This document shows positions 34,561 to 45,635 of a stretch of DNA of 64,000 nucleotides, piece after piece. How positions within the stretch are numbered: the stretch's first letter is position 1; the number at the start of each line of letters is the position of its first letter. The DNA lies in the NCBI GenBank assembly GCA_035079385.1, contig JAVHKY010000004.1, forward strand, positions 12,493,001 through 12,557,000. The letters are read 5' to 3'. The position numbers were made by a program, and so were the translations under genes. Below the pieces are notes generated by a model. That model was not told the origin of the DNA. It saw only the letters and a program-made list of their open reading frames with translations, and searched no databases. The stretch comes from Aspidiotus rigidus (taxonomy: Eukaryota; Arthropoda; Insecta; Hemiptera; Diaspididae).

Positions 34561-34766
34561 ATACAATAACTGTGACATCTGTTCTATGCAGACACCCAAT
34601 GACCCTAGCATATCATAATGTTTGGCGAGTTCAAGTTTTTCATTCTGTATCACAAGTTTTCGCAACTCTTGTATAGTTATACAACTGTTTTAAAACATGT
34701 GGATTCCTGAACCTGTTCTTCAGAGTGTTGACAACAATTGAATAATTTGAAGCTGACACAGGATAA

Positions 34767-34931
34767 CTACTGCGTGCGAGCGATTACTTGATCCCTGAAC
34801 GATTTGGCGCGAAAACGCGTTGCCTAATTTGAAGAAATGCGCTCTTTTTGGGAACACTTGACACGCGTTGCCTAGCGACGCGTTTTCGCGCCAAATCGTT
34901 CAGGGATCAAGTAATCGCTCGCACACAGTAG
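34767..34931. repeat. 54-bp near-perfect inverted repeat with 57-base loop
   Basis: 34767-34820 and 34878-34931 are complementary with one mismatch (the arm contains GCGAGCGATTACTTGATCCC, then GAACGATTTGGCGCG). The loop includes a second partial pairing, GTTGCCTA / CGTTGCCTAG. The arms are much more GC-rich than their surroundings. It may be a small MITE or a long-hairpin RNA source; no TSD is evident. Confidence 0.8.
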
Positions 34932-35675
34932 TGGCAGCTCGCGTCTTTGGTTTTAATGCAGTGATAAGGTAATCAAATTTGTCAATGTCTTTGATGTCTT
35001 TTTGCACGTGGATACATTTAAAATGTGACTACCAGTTTAATCAATCTAAGGGTTCTCCTGAAAAAATGCGTACATCGAATTTTGGTAAATTGATATGTAC
35101 TGGTATACTTCCAGTACCTAATCTGCGTAATTTATTACTTTTGTAATTAAAGTACCTAATGGAAAACAAACGTTTCGCATCACTTATGGTTCATCAAAAT
35201 GTGGAAAACACTTGGATTAACTTTCTTGAAAGTGTTTATTCAACTCAAATCTGACTCCATAAGATACTCATAACTTGTAAAGAACAATTGAATGATAAAA
35301 GGTTAAAAAAAGAGGAAAAGAGAACAAAAACATATAACTAAGAAAGAACTACCGCCTATAGAAGTTAACATATAGAATATGTAGAGTGCATTCTATGGTC
35401 ATAATTGTTCAAAACTTGTTTGGTTGAAATATGAGCTAAATATTTCAGTTCTATGCTAATTCAAATTGAAGCAAAAAAAAAAAAAAAAAGAAGAAGAAAG
35501 AAAAAGAAAATGTAAAACAAAAGTTCAGTATACTCCATGTTTTAGCCTTCATGCATTATAAGAAGAAGATGTTACAAAAAATATATAGATGTATGATTCC
35601 TTTCCTGGCAATAATCATTCGGAGGGCTTATTGCTGTGATCACTTTGAACAACTACAATGTGTCTTGTTTGGAGG

Positions 35676-36040
35676 TGGTACAAAATACAATTGTATAACT
35701 GGACTAACTTAACTGGTGAAGTCCAATTGAAATTGTATAAGGGCCGCCTCCAAACAGGACAGTCCCACCCAAAAAAGGATACCTTTAGCCAGCGAACTGG
35801 CCCCCACCTATACCTACTCACAGCAATGATATGCTTTGAATAATGACGATTTCAGCGCAGCATGGTACCAGGCACTGTGGAAATTCCCTGGGTAAGTTTT
35901 TTTTTTCCTGCTTCAAATAGGTGGCTACAGTGCACTTACATGAGAGACTACCATGAGTCCTGATTGGAGGCGGCCCTCATACAATTTCAATTGGACTTCA
36001 CCAGGTACGTTAGTCCAATTGTACAATTTAGTTTGGATAC
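35676..36040. mobile_element. Foldback MITE with about 80-bp arms
   Basis: 35676-35754 and 35964-36040 are inverted repeats containing GGTGAAGTCCAATTGAAATT, then GGGCCGCCTCCAA. The outer flank GTTTGGA/TCCAAAC pairs as well. The centre has a T run and nothing coding. Confidence 0.7.
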
Positions 36041-36289
36041 ATACTAAAGTACATTTTTGAGATCATTTTCTTCACATAAAAGAAATAGGGCATTTAATGC
36101 ATGAAGTAATTTTACTGCCTGCCTATCAGTTCTGGTATTTTTTGAACAATTTTCTTACATAGTTCCCAAGGCATGTAAGGAGCCCCCTTTTAATTTTTCA
36201 TCGCCTGCCTCTTCAGAAAATGATATGTCAAATGCTGCAAAAATCGAGGTCTTTGTCAAGGTCAATACTTTTGGTATACCTACCTAGAA

Positions 36290-37460
36290 TAACCACAAAC
36301 TTATTCAATAATCCAAGAAGGGCGACTGTGCTCTTGATCTCTAAGAATTATAGTCTACATTGATCTATTTTTTCATCAACGGTTGGCTCTCTGGAATTGT
36401 TCAATATTTTATAGCTGAATCTGGCACACAATCATCACAGATTTGTTTTTTGTAACATATGAGATACTCGATATTGTCCATCTTATAGGCTACTGCTTGC
36501 AAATCAAACTTTGTCCATTTGAATTTGTTTCCAACAATCAAGAATTTCTATTTCCAAAATATTTTGCGAGTAATCATTATTGTTAGAAATCTATTTTCAA
36601 GTTTGGATTGCAAGACTCCTCCTATAACCTGCTATACTCTGTTTACTCTACATGAAGAAAACAGAAGACATGAACAGAATTACAAAGGATTCAGCGTTTT
36701 AAGTCGTCAATTCAAGATTTTTTCATCATTCCAAAAATTTATATGTTGAGACAATTTTATTTTAATTGGTAGTAAAAATTCTTTTGAAATTACCATCTAT
36801 ACTTTTCTTGCTTTATTTTTTTGGACGTGAATGAAGTGGCATCAATGTACCTACTCAATATACACAGAGGTAGGCCAACGGGCAGGTCAATCATTGTGAT
36901 ATGTATTTTGTAAATTTCAGCAAATTTATTATGATTTTTCCTTTTACACCAGCTCAGGTCCGGATTACCTTGATTTTACTCTTATTCTACCTTGAAAATA
37001 CCACAAGGTAATGATCACCAAGGAATATTTGTAATAATATGGGTTGTCTTCACCCTGTGTTTGATGGTTGTGTACGCGTTTATAACTCCAATTGTTTTCT
37101 GGATTGAATCTCTAGTAAGCGAAGACGATATTAGCAATGCTGAAGGCTACTACAACAATGATCACAAATAAGTAGCTATAATATAATAAGATTATAATTA
37201 CAATTGTGATGATTACAACCAATGGTTGAGGTTGAATAGTAGTTTTAAGGGATAGGAGAAACGGAGAACAAAACTTTACAGCGTAGAACAACATTATATA
37301 TTTTCTCTAAAATAATTCTGTTCTAAATAATGTCATACAAATTTTTGTTGATAATAAAATTTACTTACCTGAATGTTTTTTGCACTTACTTCTTAATCTG
37401 AAAGGTAAAAGCATATCATCAGTAGGTATGTTTCATCTCTTTTCCCATCACTGGAGGTTC
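36290..37460. repeat. R2 paralogous block, copy 2
   Basis: Matches 20340-21420 along its length, including GTAATCATT and GGACGTKAATGAAGTGGCAT segments and the trailing AGATTATAATTACAATTGTG. Divergence is clearly greater than among the A, B and C blocks, so this is an older duplicate. Confidence 0.7.
36998..37171 (+). pseudogene. Beta family copy 2, start codon and splice site lost
   Basis: The frame is open for 57 codons and keeps the family pattern: IPQGNDHQ, a hydrophobic segment (FVIIWVVFTLCLMVVYAFIT) and PIVFWIESLVSEDD, with a longer tail ending NNDHK. The position of the ATG in copy 1 is ATA here, and the CTCAG before it has become CTTGA, removing the presumed acceptor. Either this copy is dead or it uses an upstream exon. 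Confidence 0.5.
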
Positions 37461-37984
37461 CGAATTACGCTTATCTTATCTAGCTTTTGTTCTTACAGCA
37501 TGTTTTTTCTGCTCTGCTCGTGTTCTCTTGTAATTGTTGTACCACTACTTTTTGTACGGTGTATTGTTTCAGCCTCTAAAATTTATTGTTTGTACAAATT
37601 ATGTAAACATGTATATTGTTGTACAATTTCAAAGATCCTCCAAATCACTAAACAGATCAGACAAAGATCATAAAATTTTCAAAAACAGAGTTCCTGACTT
37701 TAAAACAGCTTCATTATAGGACGTTTAGTATCAAAAAGACAAGAGGTTGTGTGATACTAACGCTGCTGAGTGAAAGCTATTTGTAGATTATGGGATGATC
37801 TAATGCATTCAAAACGTCGAGACAATTTGTTACCCTCTCCCCATCAAACCAATCTGCCATAATTGGAGCTGAAAAAATATGATATTTTTGAATGAAAAAT
37901 CTGGTGTTGCTGACAAAGTTGAATAAATTGACATAGTATAACTAATAACTTAGAAGAAAAAAACAATTTTCAATAGAACAAAGA

Positions 37985-38215
37985 GTAGCCCTTTCGCTAC
38001 CGCACCGCTTTTTCGAAATTTTACTCACAGCCCGAAGCGCAAAATTTCTCACAGCCCGCAAACCAAGTTAGAAATCATTGCGACAGCCCGCACTTGAGAT
38101 ACATGCATTTAAAACAATGTATTTACTGTCACACATATGTGACGGCGGGCTGTGGATAGTTTTTCAAGCGTCACACATTTGTGACGGCGGTAGGGAAGGG
38201 GGTAGTCACTAAACA
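37985..38215. repeat. Short-motif cluster: TCACAGCCCG and GTCACACATWTGTGACGGCGG
   Basis: TCACAGCCCG-type motifs occur at about 38025, 38051 and 38086 (the last as GACAGCCCG), with the inverse CGGGCTGTG near 38147. Two interrupted palindromes, GTCACA-CATA-TGTGAC (38128-38143) and GTCACA-CATT-TGTGAC (38170-38185), are each followed by GGCGG. The function is unknown. Confidence 0.5.
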
Positions 38216-38415
38216 AAATAATAAAATCTTTTGCAATCAAACATTCATGTACCGGTACATGAAATCTTTCAGCAACACCGCCGTATTCTCCAGACATTCA
38301 TAGCCTTCCTTGTAAATTAAATTCAGTTATTCCGCTGTAATATTGTAGAAGTATGCCCCTAAAATTATATTCATTTCACATCATTGAAAGAAAAACTGTA
38401 TAATATATACAAAAA

Positions 38416-38521
38416 TGTGACCTGCGATGGGAAAAGGATGCTCATTGCCCATTGGCGCAAGAACACCATTTCTTGTTCCTGTCAGTTGGCGATGAGCATC
38501 CTTTTCTCATCGCAGGTCACA
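38416..38521. ncRNA. Candidate long-hairpin or pre-miRNA-like RNA
   Basis: The arms TGTGACCTGCGATGGGAAAA and TTTTCTCATCGCAGGTCACA extend inward through GGATGCTCATTGCC. Two of the three differences in the first 36 positions become G:U pairs on the plus strand. The roughly 34-base loop can form an inner CAAGAA/TTCTTG stem. At 106 nt it is in the size range of insect pre-miRNA or hpRNA precursors. A MITE is the alternative. Strand and expression are unknown. Confidence 0.4.
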
Positions 38522-38524
38522 AAT

Positions 38525-39290
38525 GTTTGTAAGAACGCTAAGTACCGTTCTTACAAAGTTTCGTGTTGGTGGCGTTGCATCGATAATCGCAGTCAAAATT
38601 GTTAGTTGCATGTGTTATAAGGTAGAAAATAGTAGTAGATAGTTGTCAATTGATTTCACATCTTGTATGTGCGTTGAGATCGTTCATTAGAGACTAGTCA
38701 CGATAGATTTCCAAGAGACAAGAGACTCCCGCAAGAGACTAGAGACTACACACACGCAGTTCTTCTTCAAGAGGCAGTTTCTTCAATGTAATTTTATCTA
38801 TACTTTCAGAAAGGGAGGAAGGCGTACAGCAGGCGTCCAATCACGGTATTGTATCCTACTCGTGATTGGATTTATTCCAAAAGCCTGGCTCCGCTCACTG
38901 ACCGAACTACACTCCATCTCTATCTGGCTACTTCCTATAAGGGTGAATACGTCCTAAGGGGTCCTATAAAGGGTGAACACGTAGGAACTTTTGCCAGCGT
39001 TCCAAACAAAGAGAATAACTATTTTTTTACTTGGTGTTTGACTGATAAAAGTAGTAGCCGACTTCTGGCCATCCTGAACTTACGATGGTAGAATGCACTG
39101 AGTCCATTATTTTGGCGGAACACAATAAGGAGGGATTTGAAAGATTTACAACCAGTTAGAAAAATAATATTCCAAACAAGATAGATATTTTTGAAACTCG
39201 CAAATACTCTAAAATGCCTATCTCGGCACTCAATTTTATAGCAGCCTTGAGCACTTAAAAGACCAAAAAAAAGTAGGGAAAGCTGAAAAC
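38525..39290. other. Intergenic, no gene recognised
   Basis: Contains a short inverted pair (CCAATCACG near 38838 and CGTGATTGG near 38861) and a purine-rich patch (38700-38755). An 80-codon frame from 38849 starts at TTG, not ATG, and has no recognisable motif. Confidence 0.35.
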
Positions 39291-39793
39291 ATCAATTGAT
39301 CTTCAGAAATTGGAGTCTACATTGGTCTATTATTGCATAGATGCAGAGTAGTAAAATCTGAGAAATTGGTCATTCAAGTACGTGTGGTTTGCATATTTAT
39401 TAACAAAGTAAGCAAGATAAACTTTGTATTTCACCATACATTGAGACTCAAAGTGACGTGTTTTGGCGTACGACCATCTTTGGACAAGTAAAAATATAGG
39501 TATAGAAACTCATACAGTTGTAGAAGAAATAAGAATAGAATACAGAAAGCTGAAATAAAAATATAATAAACAGGACAAATCAATCATTACTCATTGATTA
39601 TATCATCAGTCATAACCTGCAGCTTGTTGTAAAAGTCACCAGGGAGACATAAAGAAAGAATTGTCTCATTTACTTTGGATAAAATATTAGGTTTCGGTTC
39701 ATATGAATGAAAACGCGTTCTTTGTGCAAAGTTGCGTTTTGTTTTCATGTGCTTTGTGAATCTTCTTGAGTTTGCTCATATCACTAGTCAGTC

Positions 39794-39973
39794 TCAATGG
39801 CGGTGGTTACTCTGGTTCTCATAGCGGTCTAATTCAGGATTTTCGAGATCATACACAAATATGTTCTTTCCAGGTTCACTAAGAATTCCTATAGTGAGGC
39901 TTAAGGACATCAAAAGAGATAAAGAACACACCATTGTTACAATCAGACGACATATACATCTTGCATCTATCAT
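39794..39973 (-). CDS. Alpha family copy 3: small single-pass membrane protein
   Basis: The 59-residue ORF starts MIDARCICRLIVTMVCSLSL; a hydrophobic stretch spans residues about 9-30. LSEPGKNIF and the tail VYDLENPELDRYENQSNHRH follow. The exon begins at 39988 after TTCTATTCTAG and is open in frame from its first codon (DIHSE before the Met), as in copies 2, 4 and 5. Compared with copies 4 and 5, the tail has four synonymous changes and one D-to-E change. A strong donor sequence (CAG/GTAAGG, near 40052, minus strand) lies 65 bp upstream, so a small leader exon could end there. Confidence 0.6.
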   Translation of the reverse strand: MIDARCICRLIVTMVCSLSLLMSLSLTIGILSEPGKNIFVYDLENPELDRYENQSNHRH

Positions 39974-40417
39974 TTCACTGTGAATATCCTAGAATAGAAT
40001 AAAAGCACCATTAGAGGTAAGTTAGGGCTCGATATACGTTCTACACCTTACCTGTAAATACATACTCAATGTACAATACACATTAACCGTTGGTCCAATG
40101 AACGTTATTTATTACATGAACTATCCTTTAAAGCTGTAACAAAACACAAGTTAAAATAAAATTTTCTGGGTTATACTCAAAGATTATTATGACAATCCTA
40201 TAATGAAATTAATCTTTACTTGAATGAATTACATAGCGCAAGAAACATGTCTTTGTATGGTTTTCAAAAGAAAATTGCAGGTCTTTGTGAACTAATTACT
40301 ATGTTTCGGCAGTACATTATTTTGAAATAGACCAAATGCATGCTCCCAGATCATAACTTACAGGTGCTTTCAAAATTGCAATAACTTAGAAGAATAAGTT
40401 TCAGATGGAACCGAGAA

Positions 40418-40741
40418 ATGAAAAGACAACAACGTCTACCTGTTTATGGTGAATTTTTGAAGTTCATAAATGCTTTCTGTCTACCTGATTTGGGTGAATT
40501 TTCGAAGTTCATAAATGCTTTCTGTGCGACAGAAGAACAATCTATGTCGTCATACCTACCTTCTAGCGCGAATGATGAGTTTTCAATTGATGGAGAGATA
40601 ACATATCACAATGATAGAGTTTATATTCCTGAGAGCCTTTGTCCTACAACCCTTCGTCGAAACTATAGATCTATGAAAAAAAAAAATGAGTCGAAAATGG
40701 CTACAAACGTTATTTTGACTAACCCCTTTCTTTCGGCCTGA
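40418..40741 (+). pseudogene. 107-codon ORF, possible Gypsy-type pol scrap
   Basis: The first half contains a tandem duplication (GEFLKFINAFCLPD and GEFSKFINAFCATEE). The middle reads DGEITYHNDRVYIPESLCPT, which resembles the segment between RNase H and integrase in Ty3/Gypsy pol, where a G-x-x-x-Y-x-x-R-hydrophobic-IPxxLR pattern is common. Nothing else of a retroelement is nearby. It could equally be chance. Its 3' end overlaps the left edge of duplication copy A. Confidence 0.3.
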
Positions 40742-41189
40742 TTTCTAAATCATTTAGCAGTCCTGATCGAGAAATTTATTGATCAATTTATGCGATCCAC
40801 GTTCATTTTATATACATATATTTTCTTTTTCTCTAATCTTGTCTTTGTGAGTGAACGTAGTCCATTCTCTACTGAAAAACTTCATCCTGCTGCGGATAAA
40901 TAACAATGACGACAAACTGTTTTTCTCCAATTTGGTAACTATGTGTAAGTGGAGCTTACATTGACGACAATTTTAGCTTCCTCTGGCATGGACGTTTCTT
41001 AAAAAAATTTCCTCTCTCGAGCCTAATAAGTTGGAGGGGGACATCGAAAGATTTTGACGGCGCACGGTAAATTTCTCCTCCATAGAACAGGTTCCCTGTT
41101 AAAATAGGTGTACTCGCAGATTTCTTAATCACCCAGGGGGTATATCTTGAAAATTTTTCAAGTCCGTTATATTAAGGGAAGGGAGGGTA

Positions 41190-42090
41190 CTCGCGAATTT
41201 CCCAATTGGGTCACTGTGAGACTAAAGACATGAAACATGTCAATATTAAATGGAATTTGTTCCAATATCAAGTAGGTTTGAACTCTTTTGCAATTACCAA
41301 GGATTCACAAACATCGCCGAAAAGTATCGCAGCGTGAACAGAGTGTTAAATATGTGTACCTAACAGAAGATGTTGAAGAAATCAACCAATTGAATGAGTA
41401 AATTACCTATTTCTCTTTCTGTTGATAGTCATTATAACAATCAAAGAAATTGAGAAACTATTTAAAGAATGTGTACGAGTACGTACTTATCATCAGTTGA
41501 GTCATCCATTTACTTCCACGATTTCTTCTGGGTGAGTAGAAATTTTAAATACTTATGGAATAGAATATCCCTTGCAGTCACCTTTTTTCTCAATGTAATT
41601 TTTTACATAAATGATCTCTATTGATCTATTTTTTGATCGACGGTTGGCTCTCTGGAATTGTTCAATATTATTCAGCTGAACATGGCACACAATTATCACA
41701 GATTTTTTGTTTTGTAACATATAAGATACTCATTATTGTCTACCATATAGGCCTACTGCTTGCATGTCAAACCTTTAAAAAAGTTGTCCATTTGAATTTG
41801 TTTCTACCATTTAACAATTTACATCTCCAAAATATTTTACAAGTTATCATTGTTGTTTACAAACATTTGTCACAATTATGAACCTTGAAAAAATGTTTTC
41901 AAGTTTGGATTGCAAGACTCCTATAACTTGCTATACTCTGTTTACTGTACATGAAGAAAACCAAAGACAAAAATAGAATTCCAAAAGATTCAGAGTTGTA
42001 AGTCGTCAATTTGAGATTTTCCCATTAATCGAAAAATTTATATGTTGAGACAATTTAATTGTAATTATTTTGAAGTTACAAATACCATTT
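41190..42090. repeat. R2 paralogous block, copy 3 (truncated)
   Basis: Matches 19970-20850 and stops after AAATACCAT. Then a transposon end reads GAAATCATGACTTTTCCATG and finishes near 42142 (ACCGGTAGACACCCTGTA). The beta ORF is therefore absent here. Confidence 0.7.
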
Positions 42091-42465
42091 GCCGAAATCA
42101 TGACTTTTCCATGATTTTCATGACCGGTAGACACCCTGTATTTGGATGAAATGTTTTCCCGCGATTTATTCACACATATGATCCACAATAATTTGGATCA
42201 TTTTTTAGTAGGTATTTTAATTTATTCAATCCAAATTGTATCCATTGATCTACATGGATCAATGAGAAAAAACAAATCATTACAGATTTTTTAACAAAAT
42301 TAGGCTTTTCTTTGATTTTTATTAATGATAATATTATTAATTATATAATATTAGCATCATTTACAATCTTAACAATACCCTTCCCAGCTGTCCCCTTCAC
42401 AAAATTAAGGCTCATTCATGATGATCACAAAGCGTTCAGAAAACAATATGTTTTTCCATTATATC

Positions 42466-43107
42466 CTATATAAATGTTTCCTGTACAAAACGTGTTATGT
42501 TTATGAATATTTTGTAAATTTCATAATGATCATTAATTTCAACTTTAAACGCTTGTAAATGTTCCGAATGCTTTAAATTTTCGCACAATAAAAAAATGAC
42601 ATCATTATTCTCATACTTAAAAATAGATTCAATAGAAAATATATCTTCCTTCCCTTTTCCGTCATTGAAGATGGAACATATTCTTTTTTGAACAATCTCT
42701 TCCCCGTAGTACAGAATAAAATTAAAAGTCATAAAATTTTCAGGAATAGAAAGAAAATGAAGCAGGCACTAGGCACCACTTTAGTCATAAATGTATACGA
42801 GTGTATATATATTATTTATGAATGAAGTGGTGCCTAATAACTATTCTCTTTTCTTTCTTATTATAGTGGAAACCACAAAAAAATCTTCTCATTAATTTTC
42901 AGGAATATTGAATTCTTCAAACGGAGTTGTATACTGAACAAAATATGGTAAAGTTGTGATTGATGTCAGAATCGAGGGATCAAACTCGAGAATTTCACTT
43001 CTCGATAGTTTTGAAAAAAATCTATGATTCAAACCCGATTGATTTGCATCCTTGAATAGTAACTCGACCAGAAAGAAATTAATAATGAATGAAATAACGG
43101 ATGACAA
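42466..43107 (-). pseudogene. Unknown gene split by a 145-bp insertion (copy A)
   Basis: Two open segments are in the same frame once 42749-42893 is ignored. The upstream part (43107-42894) ends FVQYTTPFEEFNIPEN. The downstream part (42732-42466) reads MTFNFILYYGEEIVQKRICS and ENLKHSEHLQAFKVEINDHY and then stops. AATTTTCAGGAATA is present on both sides of the insertion (42735-42748 and 42894-42907), a 14-bp target duplication. The start of the gene is not clear. I do not recognise the protein. The same insertion is in copy B, so the break predates the duplication. Confidence 0.55.
42749..42893. mobile_element. 145-bp insertion with 14-bp TSD and a 22-bp hairpin
   Basis: The insertion is flanked by the 14-bp repeat described for the broken gene. 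It contains an inverted pair (42771-42792 and 42814-42835; AGGCACCACTT and AAGTGGTGCCT). The length, the long TSD and the lack of TIRs fit a retroposed sequence such as a SINE fragment more than a DNA transposon. The copy B counterpart is near 52865-53017. Confidence 0.55.
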
Positions 43108-43491
43108 ATAATGACGAGGATTTCTCTCTCTTCATCTTCATGTTTTTTTAAGTGGCGCGTTATGGCGTAGGACCACCTTTGGACAAGTAAAAATAATATA
43201 TACAAACTCAACATGCAGTTGTAAAAGAGATAAGAATAAAACACAGAAACCAGAAATAAAAATATAATAAAGAAAACAAATTAGTCATTACTCATTGGTT
43301 CTATCATCAATAATCTACAGCTTGTTGTAAAAGGCATCAGGGAGACACAAAGAGGGAATTGTCTCATTTAGTATGGGTGAAAAATTGGGTTTTGGTTCAT
43401 ATGAATGAAAACACGTTCTTTGCGCGAAGTTGCGTTTTGTTTTCATGTGCTTTATGACTCTTCTTGAGTTTGCTCATATTACAAGTCAATC

Positions 43492-43638
43492 TCAATGGCG
43501 GTGGTTGCTCTGGTTCTCATACCGGTCTAATTCAGGATTGTCTAGGTCATACACAGATATTTTCTCTCCAGGCATACTCAGATACATTATAGTCAACACC
43601 ATGGAAAAAATAAGAAGGGAAGAACACACAATCATCAT
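43492..43638 (-). CDS. Alpha family copy 4 (in duplication copy A)
   Basis: From the first Met the ORF is 48 residues: MMIVCSSLLIFSMVLTIMYL, then SMPGEKIS and the full tail VYDLDNPELDRYENQSNHRH. The exon starts at 43671 after TTCTATTCCAG and is open from there (DVYREVIYPHV before the Met), giving up to 59 residues if an upstream exon supplies the start. The tail and downstream sequence are identical or nearly so to copy 5, but the membrane half differs strongly and only by amino-acid-changing substitutions (see findings). Function is unknown. Confidence 0.65.
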   Translation of the reverse strand: MMIVCSSLLIFSMVLTIMYLSMPGEKISVYDLDNPELDRYENQSNHRH

Positions 43639-43825
43639 AACGTGTGGATAAATCACTTCTCTGTAAACATCCTGGAATAGAATAAAAGCGCTATTAGAGG
43701 TAAAATAATATTATACGAGTCACTCAGGGACTGGGACTTGAAAACAATGAAACCACTATTTTAATCCATGGGAAGGGAAAAAACATGTTATATTGCGTCA
43801 ATGATAGCATTAATGCAATAGTATA

Positions 43826-44829
43826 CCACTTTGCTGACAGCACGTAGTCGGCATCGTGATTGCTAAATATGCGCAAAATACTGATGAGTGCGCGCGATTG
43901 GCGATACTTGAATGCAGATTGCGCGCATTCAGCAAATCATCATTTTGAGTAGTATTGCGCGCAGTTGCTAAAAGAAATTCTGCCGAATTCATGCATACAA
44001 AAATATATTGGGCATACGTATAGGCCAAAAATTGAAAGATTGAAAAAATATAACAAATTACGCTAAAAATATTCAATTAATTAAAAAGGTGTTAAGTTGT
44101 CGACATGTTATTGTCGCACGTGCGGCCGGCGTGGCAATCAGACGAATTGCATTGGAGCCCAGACCTGACGCACGCACATCGCTTTGTGAGACACTTTTGC
44201 CGGCCTAGTTCCAGCGACAATAACCCTGTCCAGTTCTAACGAAATCGACCCGGACCAATTCTCGAATCCTAAATTCGGCTTCCGGGACATCGCTCACTGC
44301 TAAAGAAGTACACTTTGTCGCGTCCAGAACATTTCGTTCAAGGCGACGATCGACGCGACGCGTCCATGTTTCGTTCTTACCATAAATTCACCATCTTCTT
44401 CCATTACGACTATGAGATTTCGAGCGTCGCCACGACCCTGATCAAACTCAGGAATACATAAGAAAGCATTGTCTCCCTCTTTCTGAGGGGGAAGTAAACC
44501 TTTCCCTCGAGTAACCATTCTGTCAGCTCGTTCCTTCAAATTTTTAGTAGGTCAGCTTTGTAGAATGTATTAATCAAACATTCATCACCTGTTGATACGT
44601 ATATATGTATCTCCAATAAACTTGTCCTTATCTTTGCATGACGTTCAAAACGATTGACAAAATCATAGAGTTTCAAAAATATTACCAAGTCAATGTCAAA
44701 AGAAGGTGTACACGAATGCGCGCATTCCGCAAAAAAACATTGCCGAATTAGAGTCAAAAACTACATTCTCATCATTTATTGCGGGCAGTCGGCAAAAAAT
44801 TTTTGGGATGCGTGCTGTCAGCAAAGTGG
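43826..44829 (-). mobile_element. TIR element with KRBA2-like coding remnant (copy A)
   Basis: CCACTTTGCTGACAGCACG at 43826-43844 is an exact reverse complement of 44811-44829. Both subterminal regions carry repeated TGCGCGCATTC and GCGCGCAGT motifs, the kind of subterminal repeats that bind transposases. The centre (44100-44540) is GC-rich and codes an integrase-derived C-terminal region. The element is at the same place in copy B (54126-55127). Subterminal motifs continue past the right TIR to about 44885, so the outer limit is uncertain. Confidence 0.65.
44300..44539 (-). pseudogene. KRBA2/SCAND3-like integrase C-terminal fragment (copy A)
   Basis: The 79-codon frame reads KERADRMVTRG, then VGDN-like EGDN, IPEFDQGRGDARN and TKHGRVASIVALNEMF. 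This order matches the region after the integrase core in KRBA2 and SCAND3-type proteins and related transposons (I-P-x-x-D-R-G-x-x-D-x-R-N, then G-T-K-x-G). Past the stop, other-frame sequence VDFVRTGQG resembles the lead-in to the Cys-rich tail found in such proteins. The integrase core is missing, so this is a relic. Confidence 0.6.
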
Positions 44830-45079
44830 TTGCTGACTGCGCGCATTCAGTGAAATTGCTGCAGACTGCGCGCATTGTGCGATTGCTCGAATTCGGCGTA
44901 ACATATGTGTATGTACAAGTACATTACAACTTGAAATTCATTTTATACCTTATCTATAAATAATCAATTTACGGTACCTATATATTAACAGTTAGTCCAG
45001 TGAACAAGTTTCTGTCTTTTTATTTGTAACGTAAATTATTATCCTTTCAAGCTATGACCATTGGCGACAAGGATTTTTG

Positions 45080-45410
45080 TTCTCTTTCTCTCCTTTCTTT
45101 TCTTCATTTCTTATTTAAGTATAATGTACTTGTGTTGTGATATAATGTCGTTGAGTGCAGAACAATTCTAATCTCTTCTTATAACTCTTATCTAGGTATT
45201 ACGGACTAATGCTCCGAAAAGTGAAATCAATCATTTGCTCCAACCACTTGAACCGTTTGATTCATCAGAATAACAATTCAAATTTTATCTCACTCGCTGT
45301 GAAAAGTGGCTTGATGTCAAAAATATGACCAAAAACAACAAGCTGTCTTCTGCTTACATCTGTTGAAGCAACACACGCAAATAATCTGGTAGCTTTACTC
45401 CAACTTATTG
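45080..45410. repeat. Upstream part of the alpha block (R1), copy A
   Basis: Homologous to 30425-30760 and nearly identical to 55380-55690. Together with 43140-43800 it frames the KRBA2-like element, so that element interrupted an R1 block. No stable ORF across copies. Confidence 0.55.
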
Positions 45411-45635
45411 AAAGGTATATTGTTATTGTCATGGTCCACCAGTGCCGGATTAAAAAACAAAAATCTTATCCTAATTTGTTGTTTTCACCGTTTTTCTTTT
45501 ACTTGTGATTATTTGGTTTCTCATGTTCACATCTGTGCGTGTTTTGCGCCTCACCGCGTTTTGTCTATCATCTTTCCCGCAGTTTTGTGCGTTTGATCCT
45601 ATTTACATTATAATGACGAGCGGTGAAAAAAATAT

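Noticed and set aside
38849..39091. 80-codon plus-strand ORF
   Set aside because: It starts at TTG, has no ATG near its start and no recognisable domain.
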